DNA of 64,000 nucleotides from Haloarcula vallismortis ATCC 29715. GTDB taxonomy: Archaea > Halobacteriota > Halobacteria > Halobacteriales > Haloarculaceae. A program made the translations under genes and the position numbers. Under the pieces are notes generated by a model. It was not told where the DNA came from and did no database searches. It worked only from the letters and a program-made list of their open reading frames with translations. Shown piece by piece: positions 54,478 to 63,373 of this stretch; positions within the stretch are counted from its first letter, which is position 1, and each line of letters starts with the position of its first letter. The DNA is taken from contig NZ_AOLQ01000021.1 in NCBI RefSeq assembly GCF_000337775.1, positions 62,001 to 126,000 of the forward strand, read 5' to 3'.

Positions 54478-55176
54478 TCAGTCGGCGCTCGCCGGGGCCG
54501 TAACGACGTTGTTTCGCCGGGCGAAGCCAACGACAGCGTAGACAAAGGGCGTGTCGAGGACGGCGATAGCGAGCTTTAGCAGGTACTGGCCCACGATGAG
54601 TGCCAGCGCCTCGGTCGGCGGGACGCCCTGAAACAGGACGAAGCCGACGCCGACGAAAATGACCGTATCGAGGAGCTGGCTGGTAGCCGTCGAGCCGATG
54701 TTGCGGAGCCAGAGCTTCTTGCCGTCCGTTCGGTCCCTGAGCCAGTGGAAGACGAACACGTCCCAGTTCTGACTCACGACGTAGGCCGACAGGCTGGCGA
54801 CGACGATGGCCGTACTGGCCCCGAGGACGTTCTGGAAGGCCGCGAGGTCGACCGGCTGGGCCGCCTGTGGGAGTCCGGGCGCGAAAATCGTGCTCCATAT
54901 CAGCGCCAGCAGGACGAAGTTCATCGCGAAGCCGACGTTGACGACGACTGTTGCGGCCCGCCGGCCGTACAGTTCGGCGTAGCAATCGGATGCGAAGAAC
55001 GTCAGCGCGTACGCCAGCGCGGCTCCGGGCAGCACGAGTGTCGACCCGGCGAGCGGGAGCGAGAACGGCAGCGAGAACGCGAGCAGCTTCGAGGCGGTCA
55101 CTTGCGAGGTGACCAGCGCTGTCACGAACAGCGCGACGAGGCCGACGCGCACCGCCTCCGACCGCTCACTGCTCAT
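54478..55176 (-). CDS. queuosine-precursor-type (YhhQ/VUT) membrane transporter
   Basis: 232 residues with six TM helices; ASKLLAFSLPF, SDCYAELYGRRAA and FVFHWLRDRTDGKKLWLRNIGST are signature YhhQ stretches. In archaea it likely imports a 7-deazaguanine precursor for archaeosine in tRNA. Its ATG (55176) lies 11 bases inside the preceding RHH regulator gene, pointing to coupling. Confidence 0.9.
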   Translation of the reverse strand: MSSERSEAVRVGLVALFVTALVTSQVTASKLLAFSLPFSLPLAGSTLVLPGAALAYALTFFASDCYAELYGRRAATVVVNVGFAMNFVLLALIWSTIFAPGLPQAAQPVDLAAFQNVLGASTAIVVASLSAYVVSQNWDVFVFHWLRDRTDGKKLWLRNIGSTATSQLLDTVIFVGVGFVLFQGVPPTEALALIVGQYLLKLAIAVLDTPFVYAVVGFARRNNVVTAPASAD

Positions 55177-55342
55177 CGTCGAGTCGTCCCTGCCGTTCAT
55201 CGATGTCGTCGAGCATGTCAAGCGTCTTCCGCACCGAAGCGCGGATAGCCTCGCTCCGGTTGACGAACTTCCCGTCTTCACCGACGTGTTTGTCGATGTC
55301 GTTCAGCAGTTCGGCCGGGACTTCGACGCTTATCTTGGGCAT
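55166..55342 (-). CDS. ribbon-helix-helix (CopG-type) regulator
   Basis: 58 residues: MPKISVEVPAELLNDIDKHVGED…, a beta strand and two helices of an RHH DNA-binding protein, followed by an acidic tail. Probably a homodimeric repressor, perhaps autoregulating this pair. ATG 55342, with AT-rich CATATACTTACTCC box upstream. Overlaps the transporter by 11 nt. Confidence 0.85.
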   Translation of the reverse strand: MPKISVEVPAELLNDIDKHVGEDGKFVNRSEAIRASVRKTLDMLDDIDERQGRLDDEQ

Positions 55343-55645
55343 ATCTGGAGAATATATCGGAGTAAGTATATGAACTGCGATTCCACGACTGTCCGTACTA
55401 CACAGACGGTATACCCTGAGATAACTATCTGAGCCGTTTTGTTTTGGAGCTTCTGTTGTGGAATATATATGGGGATTGGAGCGGCAAATAGCGCTTGGGA
55501 GTCTCTCGCTGGCGGTCGGGCTCGGAGGCCGTGTTCGTCGTGCTAGCGCTGTTACCGGTCGATATGGGTATCCCTGTATATCCGATGATTGCAACGACAG
55601 CGGTTAATCATCGCCGAGTAAGATTCCAAGCGTCCGTGGCTGCGG
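55343..55645. other. 303-base gap, promoter of RHH gene, otherwise unremarkable
   Basis: Carries the leftward promoter (ATATAC near 55358-55372). A GGAATATATATGGGG box near 55460-55473 precedes a 21-codon ORF only. No gene or tRNA seen. The tatCt stop codon lies at the right end. Confidence 0.4.
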
Positions 55646-57844
55646 TCAGTCGGCCGGCTCGCCCCGGCGCTCTGTCGTCCGCCGGCCGCCGAGCGTGTAC
55701 ACCCAGAGGATGCCGAGGCCGAGCATGTACGCGAGTGCCGTCGGGATGCCGACGATGAACATCGTGAAGATGCCGCTTGGCGAGAGAATCGCTGAGAGGG
55801 CGACGATGGCGATGACGACCTCCCGCCAGCGCTCGTACATCAGCCGGAACGGGATGATGCCGCCCTTGTGGAACAGGAACATCGTCACCGGAATCTCCGC
55901 CAGCAGGCCGATCCCGATGGTGAGGAAGAACACGAGCCAGCCGAAGTTGCTCACCCGGTAGGCGATAACCATATTCGAGTTCAACTGGTCGTAGGCGATC
56001 CAGGAGATGGTCATCGGGGCCACGTAGAGGAACCCGAGCAGGCTCCCGCCAATGAGCGCGCCGAACAGCGTCATCCCCCAGACGCCCAGAATGTTGCGGT
56101 TCCCGATGACGAGACCGCGCTCGCGCATCGCCGGCCACGCGAAGTACAGCACCACGGGGATGACCGAGACGGCCCCGAGTATCGTCGAGAACTTGACGAT
56201 GAACACCAGGTGCTCGACGGGGTGGAGCGTGACGATGCTCACGTCGGCGGCCATCTCCGGCGGGAGCCGGCTGACGAACGTCCGCTGTATCGACCCGATG
56301 CCGCCCTGGTAGAGGAACAGGAACGCGGCGGCCAGCACCGCGCCGAAGATGCCCAGAATCACGAACGCCCGGGAGGCCAGCGCGCTGAGGATGAACTGGA
56401 TGTCGTAGTAGTAGCCGCCGATCTCGTCCTCGGTGGTCTCGTCCTCGGTGAAGGCGTCGACCATGCCGGCGGTCGTCGAGGTGAACACGCCCGCGTCCTC
56501 CTCGTCCGCTTCGGCGGTCCCGTCCGCTCCCTCTGCGGCGTCACTCTCGCCCTCCGCGTCGTCCTCGTGGGCCATGTCCCAGCGGTCGAGGACCGCCTGC
56601 GCCTTCTCCTTGTTGTCGCCTGCAAGGGCGCGGTCGGCGTGGGCGAGCGCCTCGTCCTCGGTCATCTCCTCGAACACTTCCGGCGGTGCGACCTCGACAG
56701 CCGAGGCGTTGAGTTCGTCGATGTCGATGGCCGTCGGGTCGCCGACCTGCCCGGGGCCGGCCTTCTCCGAGAGCGCGGTCAGGACGTGGTAGTAGAGGAC
56801 GACGACAGCGCCGATGAAACCGAATACGGCGGCGATGAGCAGCGCCGTGGTTTCGACGGGCAGTCCGAACACCGCCGGGGGCTGGATGTCGCCGGTGAGC
56901 CGGTCGGAGGGGAACACCTCGGCGAAGCGCTGGATGTACTGGAACGCCGGCGTCGCCAGGAAGTAGTACACTACGCCGCCGCCCAGTACCGCGCCGCCGA
57001 GGATCGTGTTCCAGTGCCCGCGGGCGACGGTACTGGTACTGACGAGGTCACCGGAGCGGCGGACTAGCATCGCGAGTTTCGCCAGCGCGAGGCTGATGCC
57101 ATAGAGGCCACACAGCGGCGCGGCCCACATAATCTGGGTGAAGGGGTCCGGCGGCGAGAACAGCGCACCGAAGCCGAAGATCCCCATCACCGCGTAGCGC
57201 CACTTATCCCGGAACGTCTCGTAGGGGACGATCTCAGTGTAAGAAAGCACCGTCATCACGAGGGGCAGCTGGGCGGCGAGCCCGAAGGAGACGGCCAGCA
57301 GGAAGACGAACTGGAACCACTTGACGATGGAGTACTGGGGCGTGAAGCCGGCCTTGAACGCGTCGCCGGCGAGGAAGTCGAACATCAGCGGGAAGAACAG
57401 TTCGTAGGCGTAGGCGACGCCGCCGAAAAACAGGCTCAGGCTTATGATAACGAACAGCGCGCCCTTCCAGGCCGGGATGTGTTCGGCCGGCCACCAGCCG
57501 CGCTGGCGGAGCCCGTCGCGGCCGAAGTAGATCAACAGCGGCAGCGACATGAGAATCCCGATGACGGCCCCGATTTTCACCTGCAAGAGGATGACGTCGA
57601 AGGGGGTGACCGCGACGATACTCGTGGCCTCCTGCGTGGTGAGGTCCATCTGCGAGTACAGGAGATCGGCACGTAGCCTGTCCCAGACGCCGTACTGCAG
57701 TCCCATGATCGTGCCGATCATCCCGATGACGAAGACGATGAACACCTTCTGGAGGTGCACCTGCGCCGAGCGGAGCATCGCGCCGAGCGTCGCGCGCCCG
57801 CTCTGAACCGTCTGGACGGTGTCCTCGTCGATAGCACTCGCCAT
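55646..57844 (-). CDS. tatC2: Tat translocase double TatC protein (TatCt)
   Basis: About 732 residues: two complete TatC modules fused (first about 20-300, second about 520-715), joined by further TM helices and an acidic linker rich in EDD. Each has the six-helix pattern with the HLEE-like cytosolic N-terminal face. This two-TatC fusion is the known haloarchaeal TatCt. The ATG at 57844 (ASAIDEDTVQTVQSG) was chosen because it matches the usual haloarchaeal start; 57886 is also possible. Confidence 0.93.
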   Translation of the reverse strand: MASAIDEDTVQTVQSGRATLGAMLRSAQVHLQKVFIVFVIGMIGTIMGLQYGVWDRLRADLLYSQMDLTTQEATSIVAVTPFDVILLQVKIGAVIGILMSLPLLIYFGRDGLRQRGWWPAEHIPAWKGALFVIISLSLFFGGVAYAYELFFPLMFDFLAGDAFKAGFTPQYSIVKWFQFVFLLAVSFGLAAQLPLVMTVLSYTEIVPYETFRDKWRYAVMGIFGFGALFSPPDPFTQIMWAAPLCGLYGISLALAKLAMLVRRSGDLVSTSTVARGHWNTILGGAVLGGGVVYYFLATPAFQYIQRFAEVFPSDRLTGDIQPPAVFGLPVETTALLIAAVFGFIGAVVVLYYHVLTALSEKAGPGQVGDPTAIDIDELNASAVEVAPPEVFEEMTEDEALAHADRALAGDNKEKAQAVLDRWDMAHEDDAEGESDAAEGADGTAEADEEDAGVFTSTTAGMVDAFTEDETTEDEIGGYYYDIQFILSALASRAFVILGIFGAVLAAAFLFLYQGGIGSIQRTFVSRLPPEMAADVSIVTLHPVEHLVFIVKFSTILGAVSVIPVVLYFAWPAMRERGLVIGNRNILGVWGMTLFGALIGGSLLGFLYVAPMTISWIAYDQLNSNMVIAYRVSNFGWLVFFLTIGIGLLAEIPVTMFLFHKGGIIPFRLMYERWREVVIAIVALSAILSPSGIFTMFIVGIPTALAYMLGLGILWVYTLGGRRTTERRGEPAD

Positions 57845-57948
57845 CTTCTCTGTGCCTAGCCCAGTGGGCGTTATCAATTTATTCATCCCGGTGACAGCCA
57901 CTGCTCGAAAAGAAAGTTTACAACACCCACCGTCTAAGCCCGGGACAG

Positions 57949-59574
57949 ATGGAGGACGGTGACGCAGATGACGAGCGGCGCGGGTCCGAAGAGTCGCCAC
58001 TGCCGTCCGACGACGAGTCCGACGATTCGTCGATGCCCACCGACCCGGTGGCCGAAGCCGATGCCAATCGGGGGACGGACGAGGTATCCGGTCCGGGCCC
58101 TGCGCCAGCCGGCGGTAACGAGGACACTGTCGGTTCTCACGCTGCGCCGACCGAATCCGAATCCAGCGCCGGGCTGTTCGACCGGGACGCGTCGGACATC
58201 GCTGCCGCTGTCCCGGCGGACGTACCGACCGACTGGGGCAAGTCGACGCCCTCGCCGGCCGGTGCTGGCGGCAGTGCCACGCCGACGCACGGGGGTGGGT
58301 CGGCCCCGTCTAGCTACGACCCGGACGCCGACATCGTCGACGAAGGCGCACCCGACGACGAGGAGATGCCGCTGGCCGACCACGTCGAGGAGATGGCGAT
58401 GCGGCTGTTCGTCGTCGTCGGCGTGATGGCCGTCGTCGCCGTCATCGCCCTGCCGTACTCCGACGAACTCATCAACTTCCTGTGGTACTCGTTCCTCGAC
58501 GGGCCGGCTGAGGCCTGCGGGCAGGTCGCCACGGGAGCCGAGGGCAACGTCGTCGAGGGTGCTGACTGTCCGAACGTGTACAATCCGCTCGCGCTCATTC
58601 TGGCGCGACTAAAAGTGTCCTCGTTGGTCGGCTTTATCGCCGCCTTACCGGTGTTTGTCTACCAGACGTACCTGTTCATGCGACCGGGGCTGTACCCTCG
58701 CGAGCGACGCTACTACCTCGCAGCGGTTCCGACGAGCCTTGTGCTCGCCGCTGCCGGCGTCGGCTTCGCGTACTTCGCCGTGCTGCGGGCGATGTTCGAT
58801 TACTTCATCACTTACTCCGACCGCGCGGCCGACCTCGCGTTCGGCCTGAGTGAGACGTTCAACCTCATCATCCTGATGCTCGGGCTGTTCGCGCTCATCT
58901 TCCAGATTCCGCTGTTCGTGATGCTCGCGGTGATGATGGGTCTGACGACCCGCCAGTGGCTGCAGGACCGCCGGCTGTACTTCTGGGGTGGCTTCGCTGC
59001 CGTGGCGTTCCTGTTCAGCCCGGACCCAACCGGGATGGCCCCGCTCATGGTCGCCGTGACGATGATTGGCCTGTTCGAGGGAACCCTGCTGCTCCTTCGC
59101 TGGACGGGCAGCACGTCGCCGGTCCCGACGGCCGACGACCTCGCTGCTCGCCGCCCGGTCGCATGGCTGACCGCCGCCATCGCCGGCTACGTCCTCAGCC
59201 CCGCGCCGGTCCCGACGGGCTACTACGAGCAATTGCCAGCCACGGTGACTGAGGCGCTGGCGGCTGTCGGCCTCGGGAACGCCACGCCGATGCTCGTTGG
59301 CGGCGGGATGATCGTCCTGTTCGAGGCGCTGGCATACGCGAACAAGAACTACTACGGCTCGGTCAAACTCTGGCGCGGGTTCCGGGCCGCCCGCCTGCCG
59401 GTGTGGGCCGTCGCCATCGTCGTTGGCTACCTCGGCAGCCCCGACCCGACGCTGTTCCGCCTCGTGAACCAGTTCAGCCTCCCGAGAAATGCCGCTATCG
59501 CCGCCGCCGCCGGCCTCATCCTCCTGTATGAGGGGACCATCGCCGTCGCGCGCTGGCGCAGCAAGGAGGCCTAA
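57949..59574 (+). CDS. tatC1: Tat translocase TatC protein (TatCo)
   Basis: 541 residues. An unusually long acidic N-terminal region (about 1-145, Asp/Glu/Ser/Pro) precedes a TatC domain starting near MPLADHVEEMAMRLFVVVGVM, where the HLEEL-type contact motif is HVEEM; extra TM helices follow. It exports folded proteins with RR signals such as NirK. Divergent from tatCt with 104 bases between starts. Confidence 0.94.
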   Translation: MEDGDADDERRGSEESPLPSDDESDDSSMPTDPVAEADANRGTDEVSGPGPAPAGGNEDTVGSHAAPTESESSAGLFDRDASDIAAAVPADVPTDWGKSTPSPAGAGGSATPTHGGGSAPSSYDPDADIVDEGAPDDEEMPLADHVEEMAMRLFVVVGVMAVVAVIALPYSDELINFLWYSFLDGPAEACGQVATGAEGNVVEGADCPNVYNPLALILARLKVSSLVGFIAALPVFVYQTYLFMRPGLYPRERRYYLAAVPTSLVLAAAGVGFAYFAVLRAMFDYFITYSDRAADLAFGLSETFNLIILMLGLFALIFQIPLFVMLAVMMGLTTRQWLQDRRLYFWGGFAAVAFLFSPDPTGMAPLMVAVTMIGLFEGTLLLLRWTGSTSPVPTADDLAARRPVAWLTAAIAGYVLSPAPVPTGYYEQLPATVTEALAAVGLGNATPMLVGGGMIVLFEALAYANKNYYGSVKLWRGFRAARLPVWAVAIVVGYLGSPDPTLFRLVNQFSLPRNAAIAAAAGLILLYEGTIAVARWRSKEA

Positions 59575-59577
59575 CGG

Positions 59578-60204
59578 ATGGGGACACTACTCGTGGCACG
59601 GCACGGCGAGACGACCTGGAACCGCGACGGGCGCATCCAGGGATGGGCACCGAGCCGACTCACAGAGCAGGGACAGACGCAGGCACAGGCGCTCGGCGCG
59701 TGGCTCGACGACCGCTACGACGTGGACCGTGTCTTTGCCTCTGACCTCCGGCGGACCCGCGAGACAGCCGCTGTGGCCGATGATGGCTACGGCAGCTTGC
59801 CCGACCCCGAGTTCGACACCGACTGGCGCGAACGCGGCTTCGGTATCATGCAGGGTCTGTACGCGGACGAACTCCGTGCTGAGTTTCCCGACCACGATCC
59901 GGACGCAAGCGTAATCTCGCTCGATGCGGCTCCGGAGGGCGGCGAAGGAATCCCGACCTTCCGCGGACGGGTCGAATCCGGATGGGACCGAGCCGTTTCG
60001 GCAACCGACACCGGCGAGACAACACTGGTGGTCACCCACGGCGGCGTGATCAAGGTCCTGCTGGCAAAACTCACGGACAGAAACCCGGATGCGGCGCTGG
60101 CTAGGAGTTCACAGCCGAACTGTGCAGCCAACGAAATCAGACTAGACGATGGTCCTGAACTGGTCAACGAAGGGATGACCGGCTGGCGGACGTTACTGGA
60201 CTGA
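59578..60204 (+). CDS. histidine phosphatase (phosphoglycerate mutase-like)
   Basis: 208 residues. LLVARHGETTWNRDGRIQG supplies the RHG motif and nucleophilic His; VVTHGGVIKVLL the second His. Broad-specificity phosphatase or 2,3-BPG-dependent mutase family. ATG 59578 lies 3 bases after tatCo's TAA, so it is probably co-transcribed with it. Confidence 0.9.
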   Translation: MGTLLVARHGETTWNRDGRIQGWAPSRLTEQGQTQAQALGAWLDDRYDVDRVFASDLRRTRETAAVADDGYGSLPDPEFDTDWRERGFGIMQGLYADELRAEFPDHDPDASVISLDAAPEGGEGIPTFRGRVESGWDRAVSATDTGETTLVVTHGGVIKVLLAKLTDRNPDAALARSSQPNCAANEIRLDDGPELVNEGMTGWRTLLD

Positions 60205-60215
60205 GTGAGCTTACT

Positions 60216-61097
60216 TCAGTCGACGGACGGGTAGTCGGCGTCAAAGACGTTGCTGACCACGTCCTCAGTCTTCTCTTCGGCTGATTCGTCTGTTTCGGGA
60301 CTTACACTGCCGGTCTCGTATCCGTGGAGGTCGAGCGTCACGTGGTCGAAGCCACAGTCCTCGATGTGGTCGCGGGCAGTCCGGACGAAGTCGGGGTCCA
60401 GTGCCGTTTCGAGTTCTTCCTCGCCGACCTCGATGCGAGCGAGGCCGTCGTGGTCACGCACGCGGAACTGTTCGAAGCCCCACGTCCGAAGGAGACGCTC
60501 GGCCTTCTCGACGCGGGAGAGACGCTCTTCGGTGACTTCGAGCCCGGTCGGAATCCGCGAGGAGAGGCAGGCCATCGAGGGCTTGTCGGCCACGGAGAGG
60601 TCGTATTCGCGGGCGATCTCCCGGACTTCGGATTTCTCGATGTCGTGTTCCAGCAGCGGGGAGTACGCGTCCAGTTCCTCGACGGCGCGCAGGCCGGGGC
60701 GGTGGCCCTCGCCCGTGTCGGAGGCGTTCGTCCCGTCACACACGATGTCGATGCCAAGTTCACGGGCGCGGTCGTACATCGCGCCCAGTCGCATCGACCG
60801 GCAGTGGTAACACCGCATGTCGTCGTTTTGCATGAATTCCTCGCTGTCGAGCTCGGAGAACTCCACGATCTCGTGACGGATGCCAATTTCCTCGGCAACG
60901 CGGGTGGCGTCGGTAAGCTCGGCGGCGGGGAGCGTCTCAGATTTGGCGGTACAGGCGATGGCGTCGTCGCCGAGGGCGTCGTGCGCCAGCGCGGCGACGA
61001 CGCTCGAATCGACACCACCGGAGAAGGCGATCAGCACGCCGTCTCGCGATTTGAGGTCTTCGCGGGCGGCCGCTAACTTCTCCGAAACAGCAGACAT
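60216..61097 (-). CDS. ATP-dependent sacrificial sulfur transferase LarE-like
   Basis: 293 residues. PP-loop AFSGGVDSSVV near residue 24 activates with ATP. The LarE sulfur-donor Cys corresponds to C177 in ACLSSRIP. Other Cys are C96/C99 (RCYHC) and C120. LarE makes the dithiocarboxylate of the nickel-pincer cofactor with LarB/LarC, which are not in this window. ATG 61097. A PP-loop relative with another target cannot be excluded. Confidence 0.87.
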   Translation of the reverse strand: MSAVSEKLAAAREDLKSRDGVLIAFSGGVDSSVVAALAHDALGDDAIACTAKSETLPAAELTDATRVAEEIGIRHEIVEFSELDSEEFMQNDDMRCYHCRSMRLGAMYDRARELGIDIVCDGTNASDTGEGHRPGLRAVEELDAYSPLLEHDIEKSEVREIAREYDLSVADKPSMACLSSRIPTGLEVTEERLSRVEKAERLLRTWGFEQFRVRDHDGLARIEVGEEELETALDPDFVRTARDHIEDCGFDHVTLDLHGYETGSVSPETDESAEEKTEDVVSNVFDADYPSVD

Positions 61098-61239
61098 GGA
61101 CCGTCTTTCTCGGCGGAGCGCAAAAACGCCTTCGCGTTCGGTGTCTGGCTGGCTGGGCCGGAGCAGTACCGACTGCCCACGTCGCCGCCGGAGCCGCTGG
61201 CAACGGGTTTTTTCTCACTGGCGTCGAATGAGCGGGCAG

Positions 61240-63288
61240 ATGGAGCTCGAATCGGTTCCGGGTGTCGGGGCGAAGACAGCCGCGGCGCTCCGGGAACTAG
61301 ACGACCCGGAGGCGGCACTCCGGGACGGCGACGTGGCGTCGCTCGCACGCGCACCGGGCATCAGCGAGGGCCGGGCCGCCCGCATCGCTCGCGGCGCGAT
61401 CCGGGCTGAACACGACGACCCCGGCGGGTTCACCGCGACGAAACGCGCCAGAGAGATCCACGAGGATGCACTGTCCTTGCTGACCGAGCGGACAGTGACC
61501 GACTACGCCGCGAAGCGGCTGGAGACAATCTATCCCAGCGGCGTCCGCAGCCGCATCGAGGAAGTCCGGGCCTTCGCCGAGTCGGCGATGACCCGCGAGC
61601 CCGACGCGGCGGTTCTCGACGCCTTGTCGGCCGTCGAACCGCTTTCCGAGCCCGGCGACGTGCGGGTCCGGGACCGGTGTCTGGCGACCCGCGACGCCGA
61701 ACGGTACGCCGACGCGCAGGCCGCGATTCCGGAGGTCAGCGTCGAGGTCGTCGACGACGCCCGCCAGCTGGCCGAACTCGCCCGGTCGTACTCGACGGTC
61801 GTCGCGCTGGACGAGGCCTTCGCCGGCGTCGACATCGAAGGTGACGTGCGGGTGGAACCGAACGCGCTGGAGGAGCCCGAGTCCGTCGTGCCCGAACGCG
61901 TGCTCACCTTCTTCGCCCGCAACCGCGACCGGATACGAGCCGCCGCCGAGGTCCACCGCGTCGCCGACCTCGACGCGCCGTGTGACCTGGACACGCTGCT
62001 ATCGGCGCTCGACCAACTCGACGAGGACGGGAGCGTCAGCGGTGACGAGGAACTTGACCGCCTCACCACCGCCGTCGACGACCTCGATGCCGCTGTTTCG
62101 ACGGCAGAGAGCGTCGCCAACGACCACCTCCGTGAGGCCATCGAGGAGCAGGACGTGACCATCGAGGGGACGGACCTGCTGTCGCTGGTCGAACGCGGCG
62201 CTGGCGTGGACTCGCTACTCCAGCGGGAACTGGCCGACGAGTACGCCGCCGCCGTCGAGAAGGCTCGTGACCACCTCGTCGACGCGCTGGCGCTCCGGGA
62301 CATGGAGGTGACGGCGCGCCGGGCGTTCCCCGACGAGCCGGCATATCCCGTCGAACACAGTGAGGACGTCGTCGCCCGCCTCCGCGAGGAACTCACCGCC
62401 GCACGCGACCAGCGCGCCACCCGCCGGAAGCGGGAGCTGGCCGACGACCTCGCCGAGATGCGCGAGGACGCCGCATCGCTGGTCGACGCCGCGCTCGAAC
62501 TCGACGTAGAGCTGGCGATTGCCCGCTTCGCCGACGACTTCGACTGTGTGATGCCAGACCTGACGGAATCCGAGGGCGTCGCCATCGAGGGCGGGCGCTC
62601 GCCGCTGCTTGATGTCCCCTTCGAAGCCGTCGAGCCCGTCGATTACGACGTCGAGGGCGTGACCGTCCTCTCGGGGGTCAACAGCGGTGGCAAGACCTCG
62701 ACGCTTGACCTCGTGGCGCTGGTGACGACGCTGGCACACATGGGTCTGCCCGTTCCAGCGGAGGCGGCCCGCGTGGGTCGTATCTCCGAACTCCACTACC
62801 ACGCCAAGACGCAGGGAACGCTCGACGCCGGCGCGTTCGAGGCCACCCTCCGGGAGTTCGGAGACCTCGTCGCGGACGTCGATCATCGCAACCCGGACCC
62901 AGATGACGGTGCCGCTACCGACGGGCCAGCGGCCGGGACCGACGACCGACCGGTGATGGTGCTGGTCGACGAACTCGAATCGATCACCGAGCCCGGGGCC
63001 AGCGCGAAGATCATGGCCGGCATCCTCGAAGCGCTCGGCGAACGGCAGGCCACGGCAATCTTCGTCTCTCACCTCGCGCGCGACATCCGCGAAGCCGCCG
63101 AGACTGAGATTAGTATCGACGGCATCGAGGCAAAGGGGCTGGAGGACGGCGAACTGCGCGTCGAGCGCTCCCCTGTCAAAGGAAAGCTCGCCCGCTCGAC
63201 GCCGGAGCTTATCGTCGAGAAGCTCGCCGACGACGGAACCGACGATTCCGATGGGTTCTACAGTGACCTGCTCGGGAAATTCGAGTAG
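61240..63288 (+). CDS. MutS-family ATPase with N-terminal helix-hairpin-helix (MutS2-like)
   Basis: 682 residues. ESVPGVGAKTAAALRELDD at the start is a helix-hairpin-helix DNA-binding element; a long helical clamp (about 250-470) follows, then the MutS ATPase with Walker A SGVNSGGKTST and Walker B VLVDELES. The C-terminal Smr nuclease of bacterial MutS2 is absent. Could act on branched DNA or collided ribosomes. ATG 61240; ATG 61228 is an alternative. 85 bases before the Orc1/Cdc6 gene. Confidence 0.85.
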   Translation: MELESVPGVGAKTAAALRELDDPEAALRDGDVASLARAPGISEGRAARIARGAIRAEHDDPGGFTATKRAREIHEDALSLLTERTVTDYAAKRLETIYPSGVRSRIEEVRAFAESAMTREPDAAVLDALSAVEPLSEPGDVRVRDRCLATRDAERYADAQAAIPEVSVEVVDDARQLAELARSYSTVVALDEAFAGVDIEGDVRVEPNALEEPESVVPERVLTFFARNRDRIRAAAEVHRVADLDAPCDLDTLLSALDQLDEDGSVSGDEELDRLTTAVDDLDAAVSTAESVANDHLREAIEEQDVTIEGTDLLSLVERGAGVDSLLQRELADEYAAAVEKARDHLVDALALRDMEVTARRAFPDEPAYPVEHSEDVVARLREELTAARDQRATRRKRELADDLAEMREDAASLVDAALELDVELAIARFADDFDCVMPDLTESEGVAIEGGRSPLLDVPFEAVEPVDYDVEGVTVLSGVNSGGKTSTLDLVALVTTLAHMGLPVPAEAARVGRISELHYHAKTQGTLDAGAFEATLREFGDLVADVDHRNPDPDDGAATDGPAAGTDDRPVMVLVDELESITEPGASAKIMAGILEALGERQATAIFVSHLARDIREAAETEISIDGIEAKGLEDGELRVERSPVKGKLARSTPELIVEKLADDGTDDSDGFYSDLLGKFE

Positions 63289-63373
63289 CGACTGACCCGA
63301 GACGCCGCGTATCTGTCACTGCCCGTGAAACTGTGGCAAATGGTTAAGTGGGCTGCGAAGTTCGGTGAAAGTG

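Noticed and set aside
55868-57067. 399-codon plus-strand open frame
   Set aside because: Antisense to tatCt; no domain, Glu/Arg/His-biased shadow.
63289-63373. Possible replication origin beside the Orc1/Cdc6 gene
   Set aside because: Only 85 bases, with no repeated origin-box-like sequence or AT-rich unwinding element visible.
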